From Heliopora coerulea (lineage: Eukaryota; Cnidaria; Anthozoa; Scleralcyonacea; Helioporidae), in the NCBI GenBank assembly GCA_030142905.1, contig JASJOG010000550.1:53574-117573 (forward strand): a DNA stretch of 64,000 bases, written 5' to 3'. The notes under the pieces are model-generated. The model saw nothing but the letters and a program-made list of their open reading frames with translations. It was not told where the DNA came from and made no database searches. Within the stretch, counting starts at the first letter, position 1; every line of letters begins with the position of its first letter. The position numbers and the translations under genes were made by a program. Shown here one piece after another: positions 32,901-53,700 of the stretch.

Positions 32901-34215
32901 AACTGTGGCGGTCCTCATATTTCACAAGTGAATTATTATAAGATTATTATGTTATGACGAGCTGGTAGCATAGTAATGAATGAATTTATGGATTGGAATT
33001 TTCTCGATTGGATTTTTTAGATAGAATTATTTGATGGAATTTTTGTGAAACTGCACGAACGCCATTTGGTTAAAAATTTCTTTCATGTAAATACGTGGTG
33101 AAACCTTCGAATTTTATCACATGGTTGTACCGACGCACTTTTTCATTTTTATGGTGAAAAAATTTGATTAATCCATTTTGTGGTGAGAAATTTTTGTAGT
33201 AGGAAAATTTCTATTTGCTGGTAAAAGTGTATTGTGGCAGTCATATTTCACGAGTGCCACAAGCAAATTATTATGACGAGCTGGTAGCATAGTAATTCAT
33301 GAATTTATGGAGTGGATATAAGCGTGTGGTGAAAATGCGCTGGTACCGCCATATGGTAAAAATGCGCCTGTACCGCTATGTGCTATACTAATAATTTTTG
33401 AACTCTAACTTTTGGAATTTTTGCTTGGAATTTTTGGCAGATGGATTTTCAAGTGCGTTCTAAGGCTTGTATGCTATATGATGGAAAAATGCGCTGGTAC
33501 CGCCATGTTCTTTACTAATTTAATGGGCTCAAGTACTGCAAAATATCTCAAGGGCAATGCCGCATGCCTTTAGCTAGCAGTGTAATAACTAAAAAACTAC
33601 CAGGAAATGTTGGGACCTTTGCCTATGTTGTGCCCACGTTACATTTGCTTTCTGGCTACTCCACTGATTAACTCACATGATTTTAGGGTTCGAGGCGCTT
33701 TGGCGCCATAACCAACCATCCTGCCTGTCAAGACGATGAAACATCTATTAAATAAATCCTGGTGCCCCAATAAAATCACAAGGTCAATATAGAAATAAAA
33801 AAGTAGGCACCAATCAGTGATAATCGGCTAGGAAGTAGAAATGGTTGGCTGAAACCCAAGACTGTTTCATCTAAGAGAACTTTTCAATTTTTTAAACAAA
33901 AATTGAAAACTCAGAAGTCTACTCAGTTAAGAAACAGGAGTTCTATCACATGGTTTTGCACGTGACATGTACCAAAATTTCAAATTTGGGCGTTCACATT
34001 ACAAAAGGTCAACGAAACTTGTGTCTTTGTTGTGGAGACTAGTTTAATGTTCGTAGATCAATCTCTTGCTCTCTTTAATAGCGAAACGAACTATTACTCC
34101 AACAAGTTCTTGAGGATTCAAGTATAAAGTATTTTTGTGGTGGTTCGATATTGAGGACAGAAAGTGATTTGGCTGAAAGAAAATTGTGAGTTTACTGCGT
34201 CAATATTTAACAACG
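32901..34215. other. Non-coding spacer with internal direct repeats, copy B
   Basis: Matches 5871-7188 closely, including the paired CATATTTCAC...GGTAGCATAGTAA units and the ATGCGCTGGTACCGCCAT repeats. No gene is visible; the right end is presumably the promoter of kelch gene B. Confidence 0.5.
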
Positions 34216-35838
34216 ATGGCTTCCGCCGAAGAAGGATACGATGACGAACGCTTTGAAAATCCTGTTCCTCAGAATCTCCATTGTGCCATTTGTTTGAATG
34301 TGCTGAAGCAGCCAATGCAGTGCTTAAAAAATGAACATTCCTTCTGCAAGCCTTGCATCAATCGCCATTTACAAGTAACCCAGAAATGTCCAGTTTGTAT
34401 TGAACCATTAACACAACAAACATTGCGACCTTCGAGACTTGCCGCAGATCTCTTATCAGAGCTGAAGATAAGTTGTGACAATTCAAGTAGAGGATGTGGC
34501 GAGTTTGTGAAGTTGGAAGTTCTGGAAGTTCACGTTGGAAATTGTGAGTTTAGTCCAGTACAATGTTCAAATGAGGGTTGTGAGTTGATCGTGAACAGGA
34601 AAGATCAACTAGACCACGAAATGAATGAGTGTGACTTTCGTTTGGCGGAATGTCGGGTATGTGGAGAGCGCGTAAGTTATTGGGAAAGAAAATTTCACTG
34701 TTACGTGAAGAGGGAGGAAATGGACGAAATGAAAAGAAGTTTGAAAGAAACTAAAGATGAAATGTCAAGAATGGGGGAGATGATGACGAATATGAGCAGA
34801 CAGTTGTCACAGTTGACGAGGAAGATGGATGATGTGATGAAACAGATGGGTGACTTGAAGTGCCAGGTTATTGCAGGCAAAAGTGATTTTCCTAGTACGA
34901 AAAAAAAGCTGGAAAATGAAGAACGTTTTCCTGGATTAACTGCCTCTTGTTTGCAAGCTAATGTTGGTGTTAGGGAAAATATTATCATTGCTGGAGGGTT
35001 TGGTAAGAAGTCAGTTGAAATGTTCAGCTGGACAACAAGACAGTGGACTCACCTCCCACCAATGACGTCAGAACGTTACTGTTCATCGTCGTTTGTCCAT
35101 GAAGATCAAATGTTTGTTTGTGGAGGAGGATGGAGTGAGGAGGACAGTATTGAGGTATTGAACTTGAAGGAACAAGGTGCACAATGGAAGAAATTTACTG
35201 CCAAGTTACCACAGAAGACCTACGGACATACCACTGTGGTTTATGAAAATAATTTATTTATTTTTGGAGGTCACAGTGGTGGTAAGGCAGTTAATGATAT
35301 CTATAAAGTAAGTTTGGTTCCTCCTTATTCTTCCCAGTTAATTTGTGATATGGCAGAACCCAGAACATACCATGGTGCACAATGTTTTGGTGACAAGGTT
35401 GTCATTGTTGGAGGAACAACAACAGGTTATTCAAGTGATTATCTTGACACAGTGTTATTATATGATATTACTAACAACTGTTGTCAAACTCTGGCTCCAT
35501 TGCCTTTTGCTGTCTGTAGCATGGCAACTGTTGCCTGGAAAGATAACATTATCATTATTGGAGGATGTGACAAGAACAATAAAAAATTAAACACTGTTGT
35601 AGTTTATAATATAACAAATGGAAAGAGTACAATGTTACCACCAATGAAACATGAGAGAGCATTCTGTAGTGCAGTGATCACAGGAAATGTTATTGTGGTC
35701 ATGGGAGGATGGGGTGAGAGAGGAGAACATCTTAATTCTGTGGAATGTTTTAACATTCATAATTATACCTGGGAAAAACTTCCCACAATGAAAGAGAACA
35801 GATGGGGTGCAACTGCAGTTGTGAAAAGTATTAGTTGA
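34216..35838 (+). CDS. RING / TRAF-type zinc finger / kelch protein, copy B
   Basis: A single-exon gene of 540 residues with the same layout as copy A: RING at 23-61 with all eight ligands, TRAF-type fingers, coiled coil (with an extra SQL), and six kelch blades with GG marks. The RING and TRAF parts differ from copy A by about one residue (Q5 to E5) before the coiled coil. The kelch part differs at many positions, mainly just after the GG of each blade and just before the next conserved strand (SER-Y-CSSS, TY-G-HTT, RT-Y-HGA, HER-AF-CSA, NR-WG-ATA). It is expected to act as a ubiquitin ligase with a propeller that binds substrate. The ATG at 34216 is chosen as in copy A. Both genes look intact. 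Confidence 0.9.
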   Translation: MASAEEGYDDERFENPVPQNLHCAICLNVLKQPMQCLKNEHSFCKPCINRHLQVTQKCPVCIEPLTQQTLRPSRLAADLLSELKISCDNSSRGCGEFVKLEVLEVHVGNCEFSPVQCSNEGCELIVNRKDQLDHEMNECDFRLAECRVCGERVSYWERKFHCYVKREEMDEMKRSLKETKDEMSRMGEMMTNMSRQLSQLTRKMDDVMKQMGDLKCQVIAGKSDFPSTKKKLENEERFPGLTASCLQANVGVRENIIIAGGFGKKSVEMFSWTTRQWTHLPPMTSERYCSSSFVHEDQMFVCGGGWSEEDSIEVLNLKEQGAQWKKFTAKLPQKTYGHTTVVYENNLFIFGGHSGGKAVNDIYKVSLVPPYSSQLICDMAEPRTYHGAQCFGDKVVIVGGTTTGYSSDYLDTVLLYDITNNCCQTLAPLPFAVCSMATVAWKDNIIIIGGCDKNNKKLNTVVVYNITNGKSTMLPPMKHERAFCSAVITGNVIVVMGGWGERGEHLNSVECFNIHNYTWEKLPTMKENRWGATAVVKSIS

Positions 35839-38800
35839 TAGGTTAAAACAATTGTTTTAGCACAGACTTTAGTGTGAAGTTTTATAAAATTAATTCATGG
35901 ATATTGAGTGTAAAAGAACAATTTAATGTTGAATGGAAGTAAATGATTAGTTGTTAAAAAAAAGTTTGGAAAATTAAGAATATTAAAAGATTAAGACTGA
36001 GAGTTTGCACCTAACATAGAAAATGTGGAAAATAAATAATGAAGAGAGAGTTAAATCATAAAAATAATCATGTCGGATATCTTGGTAGACAATTTATGTA
36101 ATGTTTTGTTTACTTAAACTGTGTGAGTCTAGCAGTAAATAATTTAAATCCAGTACAGTTGTTGTTATAAATATCTGTGTAATGTTCAAGCTAGGTCAGT
36201 TCAATCACTGAAGTTGACAGCCGTGCCATAAGTTTTTACTACAGACCGACTAGTTTTGGCGGGAAAATTTTCGAGTTGATTTGAAGAGAAACAAACGAGA
36301 TTCTGGTACGTTTTACAGAAGATTTATAAAAACAAACTTGGAGAAAAGAAGTTGAATGTTCTCAACGATAATTTTAAACAGAAAACTAGATGAATAGATG
36401 CCAAAAAAACACGAAGTAATAAGTAAAAACACGCAAGTAAACTTAAGCCGTTAATTCACGAACACAAAGCTTGGTTAAAAGCGATGAAGAAAGGAACCAA
36501 AAGTCATATAATAAATTCCTTATTAATCTCGTTTGTTCGGTCTTTACGGGAAAGTATTTATCCTCGTTTTTTTTTCCCACAGACGTCGCTTCGTCGGTCG
36601 GTCTGTTGTTGCCACTCATGTTGGTGGCATTTTTCTTTGATGTTTCTGCAAACCTGTAATGAAGTTGTGAAACATTTAAAATAACACTTTTCAGAAGTAT
36701 CAATGCATTTGTTGATGATATCTTAAGTTAACAGCTCAAAAACTCAGTTCTATCACCTGAATTTCATCACCAATAATTATTAGGGCTGTGAGACGCCGTG
36801 CTTGCGACGGTCCAGGACTTACATGAAAAAGGGCAATCTTTGAGCTGATCTCCACTTGAAGGTTGTCACGTACTGTCGTTCATTCACTAGAGTCTTCAAA
36901 AGGTATAGTAAGATTTGTGAGAGAAAGTTAGCAGTAATCGTGCTCTTAACACTTTATTTAGTAAGACCAGGTGAACAACCGTATCTGGCAACTTGAAAGC
37001 AAATACTGTAGAATCGCGAAAGTAGCGAGCCCCGGTTACTTTCAGGTTTATCCGCCATTGGGAGCCGTTACTATCGAAGGGCCGTTATTTTTGTGTAGTA
37101 AAGTACGTTAAAGTACCATGGGAATATTGTTGTTTACCCGTTTAATGGCTTTACGATTGTCTACCGCATTTGTCTTCTTCGTTGCAACTTTGACAGTTTT
37201 ACTTTACTTTTGGTGGGTCGAGATTTGAAAGTTGATACTTTAGAGTTACTCAAGCGATGAGTGAAACAGCACTGTCAAGTGTTGAGTGTTATCATCATCT
37301 TCATCAGTCGTATTTGTTGTATGACGCGGAAGGGACTCTACTGTCCGAAAAATTCCAAGACATCTCAAATTTACCGTTACTTTCGGGATTCTACGGAACC
37401 ATGATACGTTCTAATCTTCAGGCTTACTAGTGATGACTTATTTTTCTGCGAGAACTTTCGAATTTCACTAGGATGACAGTCATGTTTTTGCGACATTCTT
37501 CCAAATACAAGAACATTTTAAAAGTATTGACGTGATGCAAGAAAGCCTTCGTAAAACACACACCTTGTGTAGCTATTTTTAAAACTTTTATATGATTTTT
37601 TTTTCCTCTGTTGTTGATAGGTTATCCAGCCTCTTTCCAAGAGTCAAGTTGTCATGGTATTTTGGATCTACACTATTTAATTTATCACAGGGAGGTGCAA
37701 CTAAGAGAAAGCAATTGAGGAATTACCCTCCCATAGGGGAAATCTGTCAAGAAACTGTTCTATATTCTTTCAAGAATATCAGAAAATGTATTTCTGGAGC
37801 ATTTAAGGGATCTTTGGATGAAAAAATTTTCTGCTGAGCTTTCCATGACCTCCCATTTATGAGAACTCATGAGTATGATTGAAGCAATGCTCTAGTTACA
37901 CTGAGGTTTCATGAGCAGATGAATATAAATAGTGCTCCAGCTGGCAGCTCATGCTCATTCCAACACAGAAAGACCTTTTTTTTCATTCATTTCACATCAT
38001 TCCATACCATTTGTTTGCTCATTTGCCATTTTCTCCATGCATCAGTTTATTTTCAAACTTTATTTCAAATTTTTCTTTCATCCTTAACAGGTTGTTTCAT
38101 TTTCCACATTCCTTTTTATGTTCTATTAAGGTTTTGACCCAGATTTCAATAGAACGACCAAACAATCCTTCAATAAATCTTTTATTCTTTACAATTTTCA
38201 TCTTTAAACACAAAAAATTTAAATAGTCAACTTCTGCATTCTCACTTACTCTGTAAACTATAACCTAAAGAGTTGAATGTGAGAAGGGTTAAGAAATCCC
38301 AGATTACTATAAATTTATTTTCTCATAATTCATCCATATTCAGCCTCATCCCCTAAACTTAAGATTGAATAAGGTTTACATAGTTGTAATAACACCTTCT
38401 GTTTAGTCAGCAAATGTTCAAGCTCAGCAACACTTGTGAAGATCAAGGGTAAGATGCTAGGTGATCACATTTCATTTGAACTAAAGGCTGTTTTGGTAAA
38501 CCACACCCAAAGAAGTTTCATGATGTAACTCACTCACTCTTCCAGATAAATTGTCCAAGTGCAGAACGTTGTCCATGTCTTGATAGTGCTAATTCATCCA
38601 AAATAAAATACAGTACCCAAGAAACAAGTAGTATGTACTGAAATGAAATATGTCAGTGATAAGGTACTTGTGTTATTGCTTTTGTCTTATCACCATCTTT
38701 GTCATGTTTTCCTGTAAGGTTCTTTCTCAAAATAACATTTTAACCAACTTCACTTTCACTGACTCTTCTCCTTTCTTGTTACATTTCTTGATTGATTTTC

Positions 38801-39546
38801 CTGCTTTAAAGATCACCTTGGTCACTGTCTTAACTTCTGTCTTTTCCAGGCAGGTGCTTATCTTTCAATCATTGAGAGAGGAAACTTGGGATGTTCTTTT
38901 AACCACCAAGTGGTTGGCATGAAACATGTCCAGCACTGTTCTGTAACAGTCTTCACACAGTATGTTCAGGTTCAGCATCTGGTAAAAAGATCAATTGCTC
39001 ATCAGTTGCCATTAGTATATTTCACAAAGAGAAGCCGAATTTTTCTCTGCTTTATCCGATAAGCAAGTGCACTGTTTTACTGGTTTTAATTTGAGTAGTA
39101 CAGTATTCTTTAATTGTAACACCTTATTGTTCTTACTAAGAATATTCTGCAAGAGGACATACCACTGTCACATTGGACACAACACACTGTTAGAAGAGAC
39201 TTAAGAAGTTTTGCCATTTGTGTAAGTCAACATCACTGGTTTGGCAAGAATGTATGAGTTCAATATGACAGAAAAAAGACAAGGAAACATTGTATAGTTA
39301 AAAATAAAACAACAAATTCGTGACTAGTTGCTTTTTTTAACCAAAAAAAAGTTAAGAAATTAGCATTTCAAGTGAGTTGTACTTGGTATTTAATTTTTTT
39401 TGATTTTATATTACTTAAAAGAGAAAACAATTGACATGAAGTGTTTATTCCAACTTTAAAAAGGGTTCTCACATCCTTGCTGAGGAGACTACTGCATTTG
39501 CTAATTTATAAACACCCCCAAAGCTGATAAACCCTTCATGACTTTA
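35839..39546. other. Intergenic region, copy B, with one MITE
   Basis: Counterpart of 8806-12542: AT-rich 3' untranslated sequence, the MITE at 37006-37396 with CTGTAGAATC and GATTCTACGG ends, and otherwise no supported feature. Confidence 0.5.
37006..37396. mobile_element. MITE-like element, copy B
   Basis: Same element as 9978-10385, shorter by about 17 bases because a GCGGAAACGCAGTATTTTC-type stretch is missing. The inverted ends are retained. It is shared with copy A and so older than the duplication. Confidence 0.55.
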
Positions 39547-48288
<8,742 letters not shown>

Positions 48289-50754
48289 CGCTCACAACAA
48301 CCAAAGGTGATGCCGAGACCACGAATATAAACACTGATGAGGGAAGATATTGACGTTCCAAGATGCGTTCTGAGAGTCTTTACTTATTCAATCTCACTCC
48401 GCCTTGACCTATCGCTCTCAATTGACAACACGACCCGCTCCCAACGAGGCGATAGTTTCTAGGTCGTCCCCGCAATTGTTTTTGCACGTTTCTCGGCCTC
48501 ACAGTGTGAGCCAAACAATGCGCCTCCCTGAATCCTTTTTTCTCGATCTACAAGTCACTTGATCAATTATGAACGCCAGCTGTCACAAGTTCGTAATTAA
48601 AAAATTATTAATTTTGTTTGATCATTAACCGCTTCGAAAGTGTTTCATTAAACACAAATCCCTACAGAAAAAAACCGGCCGTGAGAACGAACCTTCGCAT
48701 TTCGACTGAACGCAGAAAAATTGCCACAAGTTTGCTGGGTTGACTTGTTTTTAACCACGCATTGGGTAATTTAAAACACCACGTCGGAAATCGACAACGC
48801 GATGTCAATTTCGACTCATTGAAGCCCCAGGGGATTTGAAATTTCCATCGGCACACTTTTTTGATTCTTTTCTCAATTGTTTCCTCGTGTCAGTTGTTCG
48901 CACCTTCGGTCCCCCAGCAGAAGGACATGTGGCTTACACTCCTTTTTTCACAGCTAGGTAACAACGGGAGCTTTCTTCGTAGTCTTACATGCCTCTTGCA
49001 TACACACACATTAAACATACAAACACCATACTTCCACGCGCGGACCGTGCTTACTCAAGTAGAATCGGCCGAAGGTAATTGTTATCAAGAATTTTACTAA
49101 GTTATTTTGGTCGGAGCCGTGAGCAGTAATTCCATTTTCTTGAATGCATGTGTTTTTCTAATTCATTTTGTTGGTTAAATGGTTGAAATACGTCTGCACT
49201 GGATAAGGAGAGAGGAAATTGGAGCTTGCGATTAATTGAAATTTTGTTTTGCAAACGTAAACAAATAACGTCCATAATTACAATAATGTGTGCTCAGGGA
49301 GGCGCGGGCGCCGTTAATTTTGGGAACTTGTCACTATAAATACAGACAAGTTTCCTGAAAACTGGTAGCTTCGATTTGTAACGACTTACAATTCTCTCTA
49401 CAACGTTCCCTGTTGAAAGGTGTCTGCAAACGTACTCTCTTCATTTGTAATGAAAAGTGAATTGGAGATTTTCAAGCGGCCTTTTATGTATTGTTTTACA
49501 GAGATAACAGAATTGTTTGATTGAGGTGCCGCCAGGAATGGCTTGTTCTTTAATGGTTTCCTTTCTCTATTTATTGGTTTGGTGAGGAAAAGCGAAAGTT
49601 CATCCTGTTTTAATTAAAAGTACTCCGTAACCTTAAACACCAGGCCTAAATTCAGTGTTCAGCAACCTGGGAGAATCAGGCGGCACATGCGACATTTATT
49701 GTTTACAGTCAAGGGTCACTCCGTTCTGCCCGTGCACCTCCATTTCCAGAAATTAAGAGACGGTTAATTGCTACCCAAAGAAAATGTGTCAAAATTTTGC
49801 TCGCTAAATTAATTAAAGCCCAGCTATTCAGACCAGACATTGGCATCGAAAATCGTGAAATTCTGAATGAATACTTTTTACAAGTGGAGCAATCTAGCGT
49901 CGGTACAAAACGTATTGTTTTCTAAAACACGTTTCTAAAATTACCAGAAATTTTCTTCGCACTAACGATAGCCACAAATGTGAGTGAGAATTAAATTCTG
50001 TCTTCGTCATGTCGTCCTTCCCCGCATTTTCACTGAAAAGCGGAAATGGTGTTATAAAAGGGGAGTCACTCGGTGACCATATGTTGTTTCGAACTCTTTC
50101 ATAGTGCAAGAAGCGCAAAGACTTGCAAAAACCCACAAAGTTTGAGGTCCCACAAATTGTGGTCTAACAGAACATGTCTTAAACGCCTTCTAATATTTCC
50201 GTGAATTGGGTGTAGCCACAGGATTATATCTTGTTCGCTAAAATTTTGCCAGCTTTTTCGTGAAAATATATTATATTATAATATATTATATTATGATATA
50301 TTATAAACATATATAATATATTATAATAAACAGAAAATTTGAGATGTTATAATAAACATTATATATATATATATATATATAGGTGACATAATGTGTTTTT
50401 ATTATTTTATGGTAAACATTATTAATTAGATATTATAATAAAAAGAAAATTTTAGATTATCATGAAAAATTTTCTGTTCAAATATCTCGGAGGATGATTC
50501 TGAAATATCATAATGAACTATAATATATATTACATAATAATGTATAATATATAATATATATAGGATATTACAACTGGCGAATTGGATCAAAAGAATCGGG
50601 TTTGTTAGTACTAATATTTGGCCATCAAATGAAGACAACAGATTTCAGGACTGACGCGACAAATCTTTGACGTGTGTCTCACCCAACCCCTATTCCGTCC
50701 CTCAACAGCTGTCAAACAATCTTCCATTTCAGTAGAGAAATCAGCAAGGTTTCT
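48289..50754. other. Intergenic region between the E3 and FTSJ3 genes
   Basis: The right part of 48289-49400 is presumably promoter and 5' leader of the minus-strand E3 gene. At 50260-50570 lies an AT-only tract with TATATTATAATATATTATA-type palindromes and an (AT)n run at about 50363-50381. This is followed by the 3' end of FTSJ3. No other gene is supported. Confidence 0.5.
50260..50570. repeat. AT-rich microsatellite/palindromic tract
   Basis: Repeated ATATTATA units and a pure (AT)n run make several overlapping palindromes. The tract lies downstream of the FTSJ3 stop codon. Confidence 0.8.
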
Positions 50755-53700
50755 CTATCTTTTTCCGCGTTTCTTTTCACGTTTGTTTTTGTTCATTTTT
50801 CCTCGCAGATCTTTCTTCATTCTCGGATCGACCATCTTGAACGGTCCTTTTAAACCAGTAGGTCTTTTTGCTCGCTTCCCTATGATATAAACAAGAATTA
50901 GAAAGACAGTGGCAGAATTTCGTCAAGCTGCAGTACCTGAGATACACCCAGGGCAGATGCCTGGGACAGATCCTTTATTTTATTAATTAATTTATTTATT
51001 CTTTTATTTATTTGCGCATGCCAATTGACACACACTAATTTACACAAACTGCCCTAATCGAGGTACGTATCCTTCATATTGCATATACTGTACTTTAATT
51101 TATTCCTCGTGATGTTTCATTCTAACTATTAAGAATGACTAAGTTTAGTCGTGTTTCCAAGACTAGATGGAAAATCGGAAAGTGCTTTCTATTCCAGAAT
51201 TAAAATCATAACCTTAAATTTAAATTTTTACAATCAGGTTTGATCGAATTTCTCAAAATTTTGAACAACGATGTGGCACTAATAACAAAAATGCTCCTAT
51301 ATGTTTCCTTTATAAGAACAGATTCTTTCTTATTTTTTCACCTTAAAACTAACGTGTTTTCTGTGTAAGAGCTGTGAAATAAAAACAGATCTTTTTTGTA
51401 CATACCAACTCCTTTCTTTGCAACAACATATTTTACTTCTGGTTTCTTCCGCTTCCCAATCCCCGCTTTTTTATATAAACTAAAAAGAAGACAATTCCGT
51501 TGTTAAAATCTAAACGAACTGTTCCTTTAAAGGGGCGTTTGATAGACTTGCCGTCACGAGAATCGTTGCACGGCCGTATAAGATAATTCTAATAAACTTC
51601 AAGGTGTTACGAGTGCCAAACTAAATCAACTTTTCTTTGCAATACATTTTGAGTGTATTCGACCATTATGGTAAAATCTTAACCAAATGATGTCAACTTG
51701 GTAGCCCAGGCTATAACCCCGCTCAAATACATGAAAATAGCTTGCGAGATCTTACGCCCATAAACTTCTTTTCTATGACTTTATTCTTAAAACTCTTCTT
51801 GTTACGCCATGAACACTCAAGAATGTTCTTAAATATTGAAAACAGAACATACTTCTTGAGTTGTTGAGCTTTCTCCTTGTCTGTCACGTCAACATTATCA
51901 CAGATAGTTTCCGCTTTCTTCCTGGCTTTTTCGAGTCGCTTCATTTCCTGTCAGAGAATTAAGGATTGGTGGCAATGGTTAAGGTACGACACAATGCTTC
52001 AACGCCAATTATATTAAATCAAAGTCACGTTCACATCACATTCATTACATACATTCATTCAATATGTTCACCACTCCCCTTTATTTGAAAATGCAACTGA
52101 ATTGAATGTTCTTCGTTTACTTATTCTAGAGGCTCTCAGCCTCTAGGTTTATTCACAGAAGAAGTTAAAACATTTTCAGTTTAAAACGACAAGGATTTTT
52201 CAGTAAAAGTTGGGATAGGAGACTGGATCGAGTATTGCCAGTTTTATCGCGCCATACGGTTTGCACAACATGTTTGTCGAGAGGTGTGGAGCCAGGTAAG
52301 ACTTCCTCCTTTCTTTACAAGTTGAGAGTGTTCCGCCATGTTATTTCTGTGCAAACATGAACATACGAGGCACACCGTGTGACCTCACTTCAGCTAACTT
52401 GGCAGTGAGAAAAAAAATTAAAATATTTTTCAATTCAAAGTACTCTTGATAAGCCTCCTCAAGAAGTTCCCTTCATTGAACCAACGAAGCCCTCTTCGAC
52501 GTCCCCTCGTAATCTTTCATTCAACATTCTATTCATTTTTCATTGCTTTGCTGTTCCCCTCAAACTCACCTTTCGCTTTTTCCTCGCTTTAGCTTCTACA
52601 ACCTTCTTGATCGGTCTGGCGTTAATTTCTCTCAAGCGATTTTTATATTCCAAGACTTCCTCTTTTGTAACTGGGAGTTTGCGGTGATAATGTTTGGCTT
52701 CATCTTGCACAAACCACTCCGGTAAATTGTCGTCGTTAAATGTCCACCTTAACAAAATTCATAGAATTACTACTGAATTCTAAGAAATAAAGTGAGATTT
52801 GCGGAATAAAGCAGCAATTAACTCAAAGTTCTCGGGATGATAACGATAAGCACGACACTTCATAGTTCTATTTCGGAATTATCCAGAGGGTAGCATGACT
52901 AAGAACTTTTCTTATTGGGGGAGCGAATACGACTCTAATGTATAACAAAACGTAGGTTCGTTATGCCTTTTTCTAACCTGTGGTATGCTTCATCTTCTAT
53001 TTCTCTTTTACGTTTCTTGGAAAGTGCTATTTGTGCGCCGAGGGCAAGTCCCTCTGGAGTAATGTTCTTCATTGCATCTAGGAATATAAAACAACGATTT
53101 ACATAACTACGTTACTTTATGTTGTTTATTCATTTTACTACCGCTGAATAATTTCCTCAAGTCACATGAAATAAATAAACAAGGAGGGGCATGAAATATG
53201 CGGACTTACAACTTTGTGGAACAACTTCAAAACCGTCTCCAGCTTTTTTAGCTTTTTTGGAGTCACTATTCCCCACATGTTCTTGGTCTATTTCGTAATC
53301 ACTGTCTTCCCATTCGCTACTGCCGTCGGACGATTCCTCTTCACTACTTGTAGCTACACCTCTGTTGCCTGCATCAGGTTTTGAAGATCTTGTGTTTTCT
53401 TTGGAGTCTTTTTCTGTGAGACATAAACTGAACGTGAGCCTCCCTACAGCTAATACACCTTAATCACCAGAACCCTTTTCACTTCAGTGGCTCGACCACA
53501 TTACAACACACCATCAGGCACACCTCCAAACCACCTCCCATTGAATATTTCTGTCTTATCTCACCCTCTCCAAGTATCACTCCTCCAGCTTTCTTGTGGT
53601 TTTTGATCATTTGTTGAATTTCCAAATCTTCGTCCTCCATTGTCTCCAGACCTTGGAATAAATCCTAAACAAAAAAATCAAGACTTATATATATTTGAAG

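Noticed and set aside
50426..50638. 70-residue frame in AT-rich DNA
   Set aside because: Composition-driven; it overlaps palindromic AT repeats.
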